A DNA stretch of 64,000 nucleotides from 55-13 sp964501275 (GTDB lineage: Bacteria > Armatimonadota > Fimbriimonadia > Fimbriimonadales > Fimbriimonadaceae), in NCBI GenBank assembly GCA_964501275.1, contig CAZCSP010000006.1, forward strand, positions 62,001-126,000, read 5' to 3'. The notes under the pieces were generated by a model. The model was not told the DNA's origin, did not search any database, and worked only from the letters and a program-made list of their open reading frames with translations. Both the position numbers and the translations under genes were made by a program. Positions 16,605 to 23,695 of the stretch are shown one piece after another (the stretch's first letter is position 1; each line of letters begins with the position of its first letter).

Positions 16605-18698
16605 TCAGTTCCCTGCGGACCGGGCCTTGAACTCCCGCTCAAAAGTCTCCAGGAACTCCTTTTGAACCGATTGAGGGAGTTTATCGAAAGTCAGCACCTT
16701 TACATTTGAGGGGGCCCCCCGGAAGGCCTCTTCGATCCAGTGGGTATCCAGAAACTGGAACCTAAACGTTACGTCCGTCCGCTCGGCGCATTCCCACTTC
16801 CCTTTGGATATGTCTTCTCGGAAATGCTCAACCGACTTGTAGTAGCCGCCTTTGGCAAAGGCGCTTGCCCGCTGCATCGCCGTCTTTCCAGTTGGCTCCA
16901 TGGACCCTTCGTACTCTCGCCCACTCGCATCCCGGATTTTATTGATGGACCTCAGTACATAGTTGGAGTCGACACTCGCCGACAGCAGGGTGTCCCGTGA
17001 AAGGCCATTGGGGGCGAATTCCGTCGGCTGCATCATCAGGTCCGATACCTGAATGCTTGGTTCAGTCTTCAAGTTGTAACTGTCCCCCAGAATCCACCGC
17101 TCCCCAGCCACCCTCTGCGGTGCTGGGAGTTGCCCAAAGCGGATCGGGTTTCCTGCCAAGATGTTTTTCCATTGAGTGGAGTTCAAGGAGCCTAGAGCAG
17201 CGTAGCTGATGTGGCTATGGGAACTCTGATCGCCAAGAGGAATGACCCCGTAGTTCTCCAGAGTTCTTCGATAAAGACGTTCGACTACGCTGTACTGGAT
17301 GGCACCACCAGCCTGGAAGTGGTAGCGGCAGTAGGATTCCAGATCGATGTGGCCCGCAGAAGCCACTCGTCTCAAGAACGTCCCCATTGCGGTTCGGCTC
17401 ATTCGAAAGCGCGTGACGGACAAGGCAGAAGTGGGTTGCACCATGGTCCAACCCCTGCTCTGAGCCACTTTGTGCCCTTTAACGGGAAGCAGCGCTTTCA
17501 GCCGGGTTAGATTCATCTTGCCTTCTTCAACGGCGAGCCGTGCATCTGCCATGGCGTCGCCCAAGTACGCGACAACGTTTGGGCTGGGGGCCGTTGCCAA
17601 GTGATAGACCGCGTCGGTAGCGGCCAGCGATAAGGGATCGATCGTTTCTGGATTCAGAATAATCTTCTTTGCGGCATCGCTCAACTCGGACCAAGACCGG
17701 GCGGGTTTAGGAAAACCAAAAACGTTCGGCTCTAGCTCGGCATGCTTGACAAACTCCCGAGTACCCTCCGAGATCGTCACCCACTCGGGCGATTTACCCT
17801 GGCCAGCCTCCCGTTCCTCCTGCCTTGGATCGTCGCCCAAGAAGTAGCTTCCGGCCAAGCCCCAACTCCGCTGGATTCCCGACTTGTTGAAGACGCTTGC
17901 ATTGAAAGAGGTAGAACGGCCTCGGTTCGAAACGACCAAATGAATTTTGCCCAGTGGCTCCGAGGCCAACTTGCGATCAAAGATGTCGTCAAGAAGCCCC
18001 TGCCCCCATCCTGATTGATTGCTGCTTGGGGTATTCACCAAACTCGTTAGCTGAGCCTCTGCATCTTCATAGTTCCGGATAATCCCGGCTGCATTCGGAC
18101 CAAGGGCAAACTGGGCTCGGTTGGGTTTTTGGGTGAAGACACGTTTCTCTCCTTCTGGAATCGCCGCGATGACATCCGCACCAAGGTCGATGGCAAGAAG
18201 ATTGGCGAGGGTACTCACAGGTGCGGCCAACCTTGGACCGTCCAAGCTCAACCCCTGAGGGTTGGCGGCGGCTTGATCATTGAGCGTTTGAATTGCCTTT
18301 AGGAAAGTCTCGGCTTGAGCGTGTGGAGTTGCCAAAGCAGCCAGCTCCTTCGCCTTGGCATCAAAGAGTTTTTGCAGACGGTCTCGTCTGGCGATGAACG
18401 CCTGCTGCTCCATCTCCCGAATCTGCTCGGGCGTTCGGCGGAGAATTTGTTTGTCGCCGTCCTGAATCCAAGCGGCCGTCACAACTTGGGCCAAGCGGTC
18501 GGTGAGTTCCGAAAGCTTCACGCCTTGGACCTTGACGCACACGATCTCATTCTGAATCTCCGGCGAAGGCACAAAGGTTTGCCCGGTTTGGCGGCTTAGC
18601 TTGCCGAGCGCGGTGGAGAGGGTGGTGGCTCTCACCTGGAAGTCGACCTCCGGGGAGACCTGGGCAACCAAGACGAAAAGGGCAATTGAGCAAACCAT
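16605..18698 (-). CDS. Large exported protein with STN-like N-terminal domain
   Basis: 697 residues with a signal peptide (MVCSIALFVLVAQVSP). The first ~75 mature residues (VDFQVRATTLSTALGKLSRQTGQTFVPSPEIQNEIVCVKVQGVKLSELTDRLAQ) match the STN (secretin/TonB short N-terminal) pattern. A helical stretch follows (IREMEQQAFIARRDRLQKLFDAKAKELAAL). The remaining ~550 residues are unrecognised. There is no secretin pore domain and no visible TonB-barrel, so it is not a standard secretin. Probably periplasmic or outer-membrane associated. It stands alone. Confidence 0.6.
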   Translation of the reverse strand: MVCSIALFVLVAQVSPEVDFQVRATTLSTALGKLSRQTGQTFVPSPEIQNEIVCVKVQGVKLSELTDRLAQVVTAAWIQDGDKQILRRTPEQIREMEQQAFIARRDRLQKLFDAKAKELAALATPHAQAETFLKAIQTLNDQAAANPQGLSLDGPRLAAPVSTLANLLAIDLGADVIAAIPEGEKRVFTQKPNRAQFALGPNAAGIIRNYEDAEAQLTSLVNTPSSNQSGWGQGLLDDIFDRKLASEPLGKIHLVVSNRGRSTSFNASVFNKSGIQRSWGLAGSYFLGDDPRQEEREAGQGKSPEWVTISEGTREFVKHAELEPNVFGFPKPARSWSELSDAAKKIILNPETIDPLSLAATDAVYHLATAPSPNVVAYLGDAMADARLAVEEGKMNLTRLKALLPVKGHKVAQSRGWTMVQPTSALSVTRFRMSRTAMGTFLRRVASAGHIDLESYCRYHFQAGGAIQYSVVERLYRRTLENYGVIPLGDQSSHSHISYAALGSLNSTQWKNILAGNPIRFGQLPAPQRVAGERWILGDSYNLKTEPSIQVSDLMMQPTEFAPNGLSRDTLLSASVDSNYVLRSINKIRDASGREYEGSMEPTGKTAMQRASAFAKGGYYKSVEHFREDISKGKWECAERTDVTFRFQFLDTHWIEEAFRGAPSNVKVLTFDKLPQSVQKEFLETFEREFKARSAGN

Positions 18699-18728
18699 CT
18701 AAGAGTGAGAACATTTCAGGATAGGCGA

Positions 18729-19076
18729 TCAGTTCTCGCCGAAGGGCGAGACACAGATAAACTGCCCAAAAGGCGTTCGGATGTATCTCTCCTTGGCCGA
18801 TTCTCCAAGCATAGACTCTTCGCAGCCACTCGCGAGGTAGCGGTCCATGGCCTGATTCACATCCTCTACCAGAATCTCAAAGGTGGGCGTGTCGTGCTCG
18901 TCGTCGACCAGGTAGAAGTTTAGAGGCCCGGCTAGGATCTCGATCCACTTTTCCGAAGATTTCCCCCGCTTGAGGCCAAGGACGTCCTCATAAAAATCTG
19001 CCGCCTTGTGCAGGTTCCCCGCTCCCACGCCAATCGCGATGTTGCCCGTCATCTGGGTTTTCATGGGATCATTCAA
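18729..19076 (-). CDS. VOC (glyoxalase/bleomycin-resistance) superfamily protein
   Basis: 115 residues, one VOC module pair. IAIGVGAGNLHKAADFYEDVLGLKRGKSSEKWIEILAGPLNFYLVDD is the first beta-alpha-beta-beta-beta unit, and FEILVEDVNQAMDRYLASGCEE ... IRTPFGQFICVSPF the second. Metal ligands of true glyoxalase I are not all evident, so the activity is unknown. It starts directly after the CPCC protein stop, so the two are almost surely cotranscribed. Confidence 0.85.
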   Translation of the reverse strand: MNDPMKTQMTGNIAIGVGAGNLHKAADFYEDVLGLKRGKSSEKWIEILAGPLNFYLVDDEHDTPTFEILVEDVNQAMDRYLASGCEESMLGESAKERYIRTPFGQFICVSPFGEN

Positions 19077-19307
19077 TCAGGGAAATAGCTTTGCGTCAAT
19101 CCTGCGGATGAACTTGGCTTCGCAAACCCCGAACTCCCTATAGTTCAGTCGTGCCTGGGTTAAGCTCAGCTCTCCGTTTGGCCCGCCCTTCACTTCATCC
19201 GCATCCTCATCAGACTGCCCATCGTCCTCCCAGTAGCAGTCAGGGCAAACCTCAAACCCACCCAATTCGTGTATCGTAAGCGCGGAACAGCACGGACAAG
19301 GGAACAC
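19077..19307 (-). CDS. CPCC-family cysteine-rich small protein
   Basis: 76 residues from a GTG start. The N-terminus MFPCPCCSALTIHELGGFEVCPDCYWEDDGQSD has two Cys-x-x-Cys-type knuckles, a probable zinc ribbon of the CPCC family, followed by QARLNYREFGVCEAKF. The function is unknown; members are often found near toxin-immunity or stress genes. A TAGACT hexamer lies six bases before the GTG, so the message may be leaderless. The VOC gene follows with no gap. Confidence 0.85.
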   Translation of the reverse strand: MFPCPCCSALTIHELGGFEVCPDCYWEDDGQSDEDADEVKGGPNGELSLTQARLNYREFGVCEAKFIRRIDAKLFP

Positions 19308-19313
19308 CCTCGA

Positions 19314-19343
19314 AGTCTATCCCAAGGCAATGGTCGGTACAAT
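19314..19343. promoter_or_regulatory. Back-to-back -10-like hexamers for CPCC gene and gcvT
   Basis: Reading leftward, TAGACT (19319-19314) ends six bases before the GTG of the CPCC gene. Reading rightward, TACAAT (19338-19343) ends seven bases before the gcvT ATG. They are separated by 18 bases, so any -35 contacts of the two promoters would overlap. Good -35 elements are not visible. Confidence 0.4.
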
Positions 19344-19350
19344 CTCTCCC

Positions 19351-20436
19351 ATGACTGAGACCGCTCTACGCACACCCCTTTATGACTGCCACGTTGAAGC
19401 CGGAGGGCGGATGGTGCCTTTTGCGGGGTACGACATGCCGGTTCAGTATGCCAGCGTGATCCAGGAGGCCAAGGCGGTGCGGGAGCATGTGGGGATGTTC
19501 GACGTAAGCCACATGGCGCGGCTGGTGCTGAAGGGCGACCGGACGCTGGAGTATCTGGAGCAGATCACCTCCAACGACGTGGGCAAGCTGGCGGAGAACA
19601 CGGGGCAGTATTCCCTTCTCCCCAACGACCAAGGCGGGTGCGTGGACGACATCATCGTCTATCGCCTGGAGGAAGGCAAATTCGCGATGGTGGTGAACGC
19701 GGCGAACCATGAGAAGGACGTCGCCTGGATGCAGAAGCAGAACACCTATGGGGTGGAGATAAAGGACGAGACCGACGAGACGGCAATGATCGCGGTGCAG
19801 GGTCCTCGGGCAGTGGGGTTGCTGGCTGAGCATTCCGACGCCTTTGAGGATCTGACCAACGCTCCGGTATTCGGCGTGGTGCAAGCCCAGGTCGCGGGAG
19901 TGGATTGCATGTGCTGCCGGTCTGGCTACACCGGAGAGGACGGCTACGAACTCATCTGCCACGCCGACCAGGCCGCAACGCTTTGGAAGGAACTCGTCGC
20001 TTTGGGCGTGGTCCCCTGCGGCTTGGCTTCGCGAGACACGCTTCGGGTGGAAGCCGGGCTACCCCTGTACGGACATGAGTTGGAGGAAAACCTGAGCCCC
20101 ATCGCGGCGGGTTTGGGTTGGGTTGTTTCCAAGACCAAGAGCTTCATCGGCTCCGACATCATCAACCAGGCCCGCGCCGAAGGTACGCCTCGCAAGCTTC
20201 AGGGCGTTAAGCTGGGCTCCAAGCGCCTCATCACTCCCGGCATGAAGGTCTATGTGGAGGGCCGCGAGGTGGGAGAGGTCACCAGCGGCGTCTTCTCCGT
20301 CGTCCTGGACTGCGGCATCGCCTTTGCCTTTATCGACCGCGACATCAAGCTGGACACGCCCTGCGAGATAGATATCCGAGGCAAGATGGAGCCGGGGACC
20401 GTGGTGAACAAGCGGTTCTTTGTGCGGGCGAAGTAG
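19351..20436 (+). CDS. gcvT: Aminomethyltransferase, glycine cleavage T protein
   Basis: 361 residues from the ATG at 19351 (MTETALRTPLYDCHVEAGGRMVPFAGYDMPVQY). It transfers the methylene group from the lipoyl-H protein to tetrahydrofolate. Key segments: VGMFDVSHMARLVLKG, LEQITSNDV, CRSGYTGEDGYELI, RDTLRVEAGLPLYGHEL and the C-terminal VGEVTSGVFS. The length is normal. An in-frame ATG at 19330 would place the start upstream of the probable -10 and is less likely. No gcvH or gcvP lies in the window. Confidence 0.95.
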   Translation: MTETALRTPLYDCHVEAGGRMVPFAGYDMPVQYASVIQEAKAVREHVGMFDVSHMARLVLKGDRTLEYLEQITSNDVGKLAENTGQYSLLPNDQGGCVDDIIVYRLEEGKFAMVVNAANHEKDVAWMQKQNTYGVEIKDETDETAMIAVQGPRAVGLLAEHSDAFEDLTNAPVFGVVQAQVAGVDCMCCRSGYTGEDGYELICHADQAATLWKELVALGVVPCGLASRDTLRVEAGLPLYGHELEENLSPIAAGLGWVVSKTKSFIGSDIINQARAEGTPRKLQGVKLGSKRLITPGMKVYVEGREVGEVTSGVFSVVLDCGIAFAFIDRDIKLDTPCEIDIRGKMEPGTVVNKRFFVRAK

Positions 20437-20755
20437 GGGAAGGCGTTGGGTTTTAGGTTTTTGGGGCGGACGGATTCCGATTTCCGGAGGTCTTTTCATG
20501 ATTCAACTGAAACTTGTACACTGCGTCATGGTGAGCGAGAGCGGCCCGGCGGTTTTGTTTATTTGAGTGTTCTATGCCGCGAAGTTGAACCACCTCACCC
20601 GGTTGTAGCTAGGAAGTTAATCTACACGTGGGTGAGGTCCTTCGACTCGCGACAAGCAATCGGCCCAGCAGGAAGCTTGTTCTGGCTCGCTCAGGATGAT
20701 GTCGTACCCCGTGGGGGTATTTATGAAAAGACTTCTCCGATTTCCGTCTTCTTCC
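20437..20755. other. 319-base intergenic stretch with imperfect hairpins
   Basis: No gene is recognised between the convergent gcvT and metal ATPase. A long hairpin is formed by CCTCACCC (~20595) and GGGTGAGG (~20630-20637), with GTAG/CTAC inside. It is followed by a 'TCCTTCGACTCGC ... GCTCGCTCAGGATGATG' motif and a small TACCCC/GGGGTA hairpin near 20705-20720. Open frames across it have no family signal. Confidence 0.6.
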
Positions 20756-22675
20756 CTAAGGCCCCCTCAAAACTCTTAACCCATTCAAGATCACCACAAC
20801 CGTCGAACCCTCGTGCCCCAAAACCGCAATGGGAAGCGGCAAGATTCCCAGGAGCGAGAGGATCGTGAGGACGACGATGACTCCGGCGGCGAAGTAGAGG
20901 TTGGCGCGGATGATGTTGTTGGTCCGGCGCCCCAGACGCATGAGTTCGGGGATGCGGTCCAGGCGATCGTGCATCAGGACTACGTCGGCGGCGTTCATCG
21001 CGATGTCGCTCCCCAGCCCGCCCATCGCCACTCCAACCGTGGCGGCGGCGAGGGGCGGGGCGTCGTTGACTCCGTCGCCCACCATCATCACCTGGCGACC
21101 CTCCGCAACCAACTGCTTGATGACCTCCGCCTTGTCTCCGGGCAGGAGCGCGCCGCGGTGGCTCTCAATGCCCAAACTCCCGGCAATCGCCTGAACCGTC
21201 TTCTCGGTGTCTCCGCTCAAGACAACGATCTGGCCCGCTCCAGCCGACTTGGCGGCTTCCAAGAAAGCTTGGGCTTCTGGGCGAGGCGTGTCCATAAAGC
21301 CGAGCGCCGCGATCTCGTCGTCCACCGCCAACAGTGCCACCGTCATCCCCTGTTGGTGGAATTCGCTAAGGTGACGAATGAACTCATCCGGCACCGAGAC
21401 GCCCAGGGCCTGCACAAAGCCGATCTGCCCAATCGCGACCCGCCGCCCGTCCACCGTCGCGCTCACGCCCTGGCCGGGAACCGTGTTCTCGTTTTGGGCG
21501 ACTGGGATGTCGATCCCGTAGGCACGGACCGCCTCCCGAATCGCCTCGGCCACGGGGTGAGCGGCGTATTGCTCGGCGGAGGCGGCGTAGCGCAAGAGGG
21601 AGAGGGTCTGGTCCGAAAGTTGGCCCTCGCCATGCCAGCAGGCTTCCTCCTCGGTACACCCCGGCGCGGCCCCGAGGACCGCCATCGACTTCGCACAGAC
21701 GCAGATCTCCACCAAGCGGGGCTTGCCCAGGGTCAGGGTGCCGGTTTTGTCGAGGGCGATGGTGTCGATGTGGCCTGCTTTCTCGATAAACTCGCCTCCC
21801 CGCACCAAAACCCCGTTCCGTGCCGCCCAGGCCAGGGCGCTGAGGGTGGTGGCGGGGGTGGAGATCACCAGAGCGCAGGGGCTGAGCGCGACCAGGAGGG
21901 TGAGCGAGGCGTAGAGAGCGGCATTGGCGGGCTCCCCGATGAGCAGGCGAATCCCCAACGCCACGGTAAAGACGACGATTACAAAGACCGTGTATCGCTG
22001 GCCGAACCAAGAGCTGACCCGCTCCCCACTGGCCTTGTTCTCCTGCGCGTCCTCTACCAAGGCCACGATCTTGTCCAAGGTGGAATCGCCAACGGTGGAG
22101 GTCACCTTTGCGATCAGTACGCTGTCCAAGTTGCGGGTGCCGCCCAGAAGCTTTTCCCCTATCGCCTTGGGTACAGGAACCGATTCACCGGTCATCGCGC
22201 TCTGGTCCACCGAGCCTTGGCCTTCAGCCACAATCGCATCCACCGGAACGCCCTCAAAAGGAGGAATCTTGATGAGGTCGTCGAGGGACAACTGCTCCAC
22301 CGGGACCTTCTCTTCCCTACCCTCCCGTAGGCGAACGGCCTGGCTGGGCCGAAGCTTCACCAGCCCCTCGATGGCGGATCGGGTGCGGGCCATGGCGAGG
22401 GAGGCGAGGGTTTCGCTGAGGGCGAAGAGGAACAGCAGAGCGGCGGCATCCAGCGGCTCTCCCACGATCACCGCGCCAATCGCGGCCAGGACCATCAGGA
22501 CGTGAACGTCGATCGAGCGATGGCTCAACGAATGCCACGCCTCTTTCAGCGCGAAATAGGAGCCGAAGGCCACGCTCAGATAAGGCATCCAAGGATGCAC
22601 CCCCAAGTACCCCAGCGCCAAAGCCACGCCGCAAAGCGTCGTCAGGATCACCTCGGGGTCGCGAAGCAGGCGCAT
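20756..22675 (-). CDS. P1B-type metal-transporting ATPase (SPC, cobalt/zinc-like class)
   Basis: 639 residues without an N-terminal heavy-metal-binding domain. Actuator motif TGES (162-165); transmembrane metal motif Ser265-Pro266-Cys267 in place of CPC; phosphorylated Asp309 in DKTGTLT; GDGVND in the hinge; and HEGST near residue 621 in the last helix. SPC together with HEG(G/S)T is the hallmark of the P1B-4 class, linked to efflux of cobalt, nickel, iron or zinc. After DKTGTLT there is a Cys-rich insertion (Cys325, Cys327, Cys340, Cys346, His348). It stands alone, and the ATG chosen has no obvious ribosome site. Confidence 0.92.
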   Translation of the reverse strand: MRLLRDPEVILTTLCGVALALGYLGVHPWMPYLSVAFGSYFALKEAWHSLSHRSIDVHVLMVLAAIGAVIVGEPLDAAALLFLFALSETLASLAMARTRSAIEGLVKLRPSQAVRLREGREEKVPVEQLSLDDLIKIPPFEGVPVDAIVAEGQGSVDQSAMTGESVPVPKAIGEKLLGGTRNLDSVLIAKVTSTVGDSTLDKIVALVEDAQENKASGERVSSWFGQRYTVFVIVVFTVALGIRLLIGEPANAALYASLTLLVALSPCALVISTPATTLSALAWAARNGVLVRGGEFIEKAGHIDTIALDKTGTLTLGKPRLVEICVCAKSMAVLGAAPGCTEEEACWHGEGQLSDQTLSLLRYAASAEQYAAHPVAEAIREAVRAYGIDIPVAQNENTVPGQGVSATVDGRRVAIGQIGFVQALGVSVPDEFIRHLSEFHQQGMTVALLAVDDEIAALGFMDTPRPEAQAFLEAAKSAGAGQIVVLSGDTEKTVQAIAGSLGIESHRGALLPGDKAEVIKQLVAEGRQVMMVGDGVNDAPPLAAATVGVAMGGLGSDIAMNAADVVLMHDRLDRIPELMRLGRRTNNIIRANLYFAAGVIVVLTILSLLGILPLPIAVLGHEGSTVVVILNGLRVLRGP

Positions 22676-22757
22676 GCGTATAGGATGACAGAGACGGGGA
22701 GAGGGAATGAGGAATCAGGGAATAGACTTCCAGGTCCCGGGGGGTATCAGGCACGGA

Positions 22758-22784
22758 CGGCGGCAAAATGCATCCGCCGCCTAC
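22758..22784. repeat. REP-like palindrome, copy 1 (GGCGGC...GCCGCC)
   Basis: CGGCGGCAAAATGCATCCG followed by CCGCCTAC forms a GC-rich palindrome around ATGCAT. A copy with one mismatch in 27 bases lies inverted at 59123-59149. It sits between the metal ATPase and the larger hairpin element at 22795. Confidence 0.75.
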
Positions 22785-22794
22785 AAGAAGGGCT

Positions 22795-22896
22795 TTTCAC
22801 CACGGAGAAACAAAGAAACGAAGGGCGCAAAGAAGAGTCATGTCCCCGCTGGTTGCCCTTGGTGCTTCTTTGTTTCTTCGTTCCTTTGCGGTGAAA
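22795..22896. repeat. Long imperfect hairpin of the 'AAGAAACGAAG' family, copy 1
   Basis: TTTCACCACGGAGAAACAAAG ... on the left is mirrored by CTTCTTTGTTTCTTCGTTCC and TTTGCGGTGAAA on the right, giving arms of about 35 bases around a short non-repeated core. Relatives lie at 47681-47780 and 61390-61470. No gene is seen in 22676-23082. Confidence 0.8.
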
Positions 22897-23016
22897 TGAT
22901 CTCCGAGGCATTGCCCCAGCGTGGTTTTACGCGATAAGCCTGACGCGAACTGCTGTAAAGCTGTGAGCGGGCTCAGGCGTCGCGATTTTTTGTGGCCAAC
23001 GAGCTGACAATGCAGA

Positions 23017-23047
23017 GAAGCGAAGAAGCAATCTGCTTCTTCGCTTC
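23017..23047. terminator. Perfect 14-base-pair hairpin downstream of flgM
   Basis: GAAGCGAAGAAGCA (23017-23030) pairs perfectly with TGCTTCTTCGCTTC (23034-23047) over the three-base loop ATC. It lies 36 bases past the flgM stop on the flgM strand, the right place for a transcription end. There is no clear U-tract, so it may be a repeat or an RNA-stabilising hairpin instead. Confidence 0.45.
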
Positions 23048-23082
23048 ATAAGCGCCTTGGAACCACCTGCAGACCGGGCGGT

Positions 23083-23346
23083 TTACCGAACTCGGTCGGC
23101 GATGGAGCGGCGGATCATGGCGTCCGCGATCTCTGCGCCCGTGGGGTTATAGGTTCCGGCTTCGATGCGGGCCTTGAGGTCGGCGATCTGGTCTTCCCGA
23201 TCGCCCATGGCAAGCACGTCTTGGGTTACGTCGTGAGCCAGTTTCTCGTCCGCCTCGCGGTCGAGGATTTGGCCTCGGTACTCGATGTCTTGCACGATGG
23301 CCGTGCCCGAGAGAATCTTCTTTACTTCGTTGTCTGATATCCGCAT
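23083..23346 (-). CDS. flgM: FlgM-like anti-sigma-28 factor
   Basis: 87 residues. The C-terminal half (REDQIADLKARIEAGTYNPTGAEIADAMIRRSI) matches the FlgM sigma-28-binding region, with the hallmark LK..I..G.Y......IA..M. The N-terminal half is short and polar, as in FlgM, which is largely unfolded until bound. It holds back the flagellar sigma factor until the hook-basal body exports it. An AAGGA ribosome site lies eight bases before the ATG. No flagellar genes surround it. A GEMM-I riboswitch occupies its leader. Confidence 0.8.
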   Translation of the reverse strand: MRISDNEVKKILSGTAIVQDIEYRGQILDREADEKLAHDVTQDVLAMGDREDQIADLKARIEAGTYNPTGAEIADAMIRRSIADRVR

Positions 23347-23369
23347 GGTTTTATCCTTAGCTTTGATCT

Positions 23370-23481
23370 CAGACAGGGAACCCGGCTGTCTCGTTTCGCC
23401 TTTCGAGCTTTTCTCTCAAACTCGGCGAGACCCGTGGCTTTGCGTGTATAGGGTCGCCCCTACCGTGCCCTTTTCTGTCGC
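23370..23481 (-). promoter_or_regulatory. GEMM-I (cyclic-di-GMP-I class) riboswitch in the flgM leader
   Basis: Read on the minus strand, the order of conserved pieces fits the GEMM-I aptamer. P1 GACAG (23479-23475) pairs with CTGTC (23376-23372). GGGCA leads to a UAGGG-GCGA-CCCUA hairpin with a GNRA loop (23462-23449). Next comes the invariant ACGCAAAGCC (23445-23436). Then ACGGGUCUCG pairs through GUCUCG/CGAGAC (23431-23426 with 23393-23388), followed by ACAGCCGGGUU. The residue equivalent to G20 of Vc2 appears to be G, which would favour cyclic-di-GMP over cGAMP; this assignment is from memory of the consensus. P1 ends about 20 bases before the AAGGA site, so control may be translational. 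Confidence 0.85.
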
Positions 23482-23503
23482 AGACGTTTTGTCGCTGATA
23501 TGA

Positions 23504-23531
23504 TCTTCGGACGCTCTCCCGAACATCTTTA
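23504..23531 (-). promoter_or_regulatory. Possible sigma-28 promoter upstream of the riboswitch
   Basis: On the minus strand TAAA (23531-23528) is followed after 16 bases by TCCGAAGA (23511-23504), five of eight matches to the sigma-28 -10 GCCGATAA; the usual spacer is 15. Transcription would begin near 23494, about 13 bases before the aptamer. The match is moderate and rests on position as much as sequence. Confidence 0.35.
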
Positions 23532-23600
23532 GACCGTCCCCCAGAAAATTTTACAAAATGCTCTAGGTTTTGGCGCGGCTCGGCTTTGATCGTACCTGGG

Positions 23601-23695
23601 AGGGAATGAGGGTAGAGGGAATCAAGGGGGTTCGGGTCGCGACTTTTGCAAGTCTCTCCCCCTCGATTCCCTCGATTCTCTTATTCCCTCAACTC
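23601..23695. repeat. Inverted word-repeat element (GAGGGAATC/GATTCCCTC)
   Basis: The left arm is built from words such as GAATGAGGG, AGAGGGAATCAAGGGGG. The right arm has CCCCCTCGATTCCCTCGATT and TATTCCCTCAACTCCC. The arms can pair over about 16-20 bases around a 35-base core. Both arms are internally repetitive. It lies between the flgM leader and the end of the YHS-like gene. Confidence 0.65.

Noticed and set aside
20446..20868. 140-codon plus-strand open frame after gcvT
   Set aside because: It crosses imperfect hairpins and the 3' end of the ATPase gene, with no ribosome site or family signal.
20813..22330. 505-codon open frame on the plus strand opposite the metal ATPase
   Set aside because: The ATPase on the minus strand has every P-type motif in frame. 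The plus-strand reading is a His/Arg/Gly-rich shadow.
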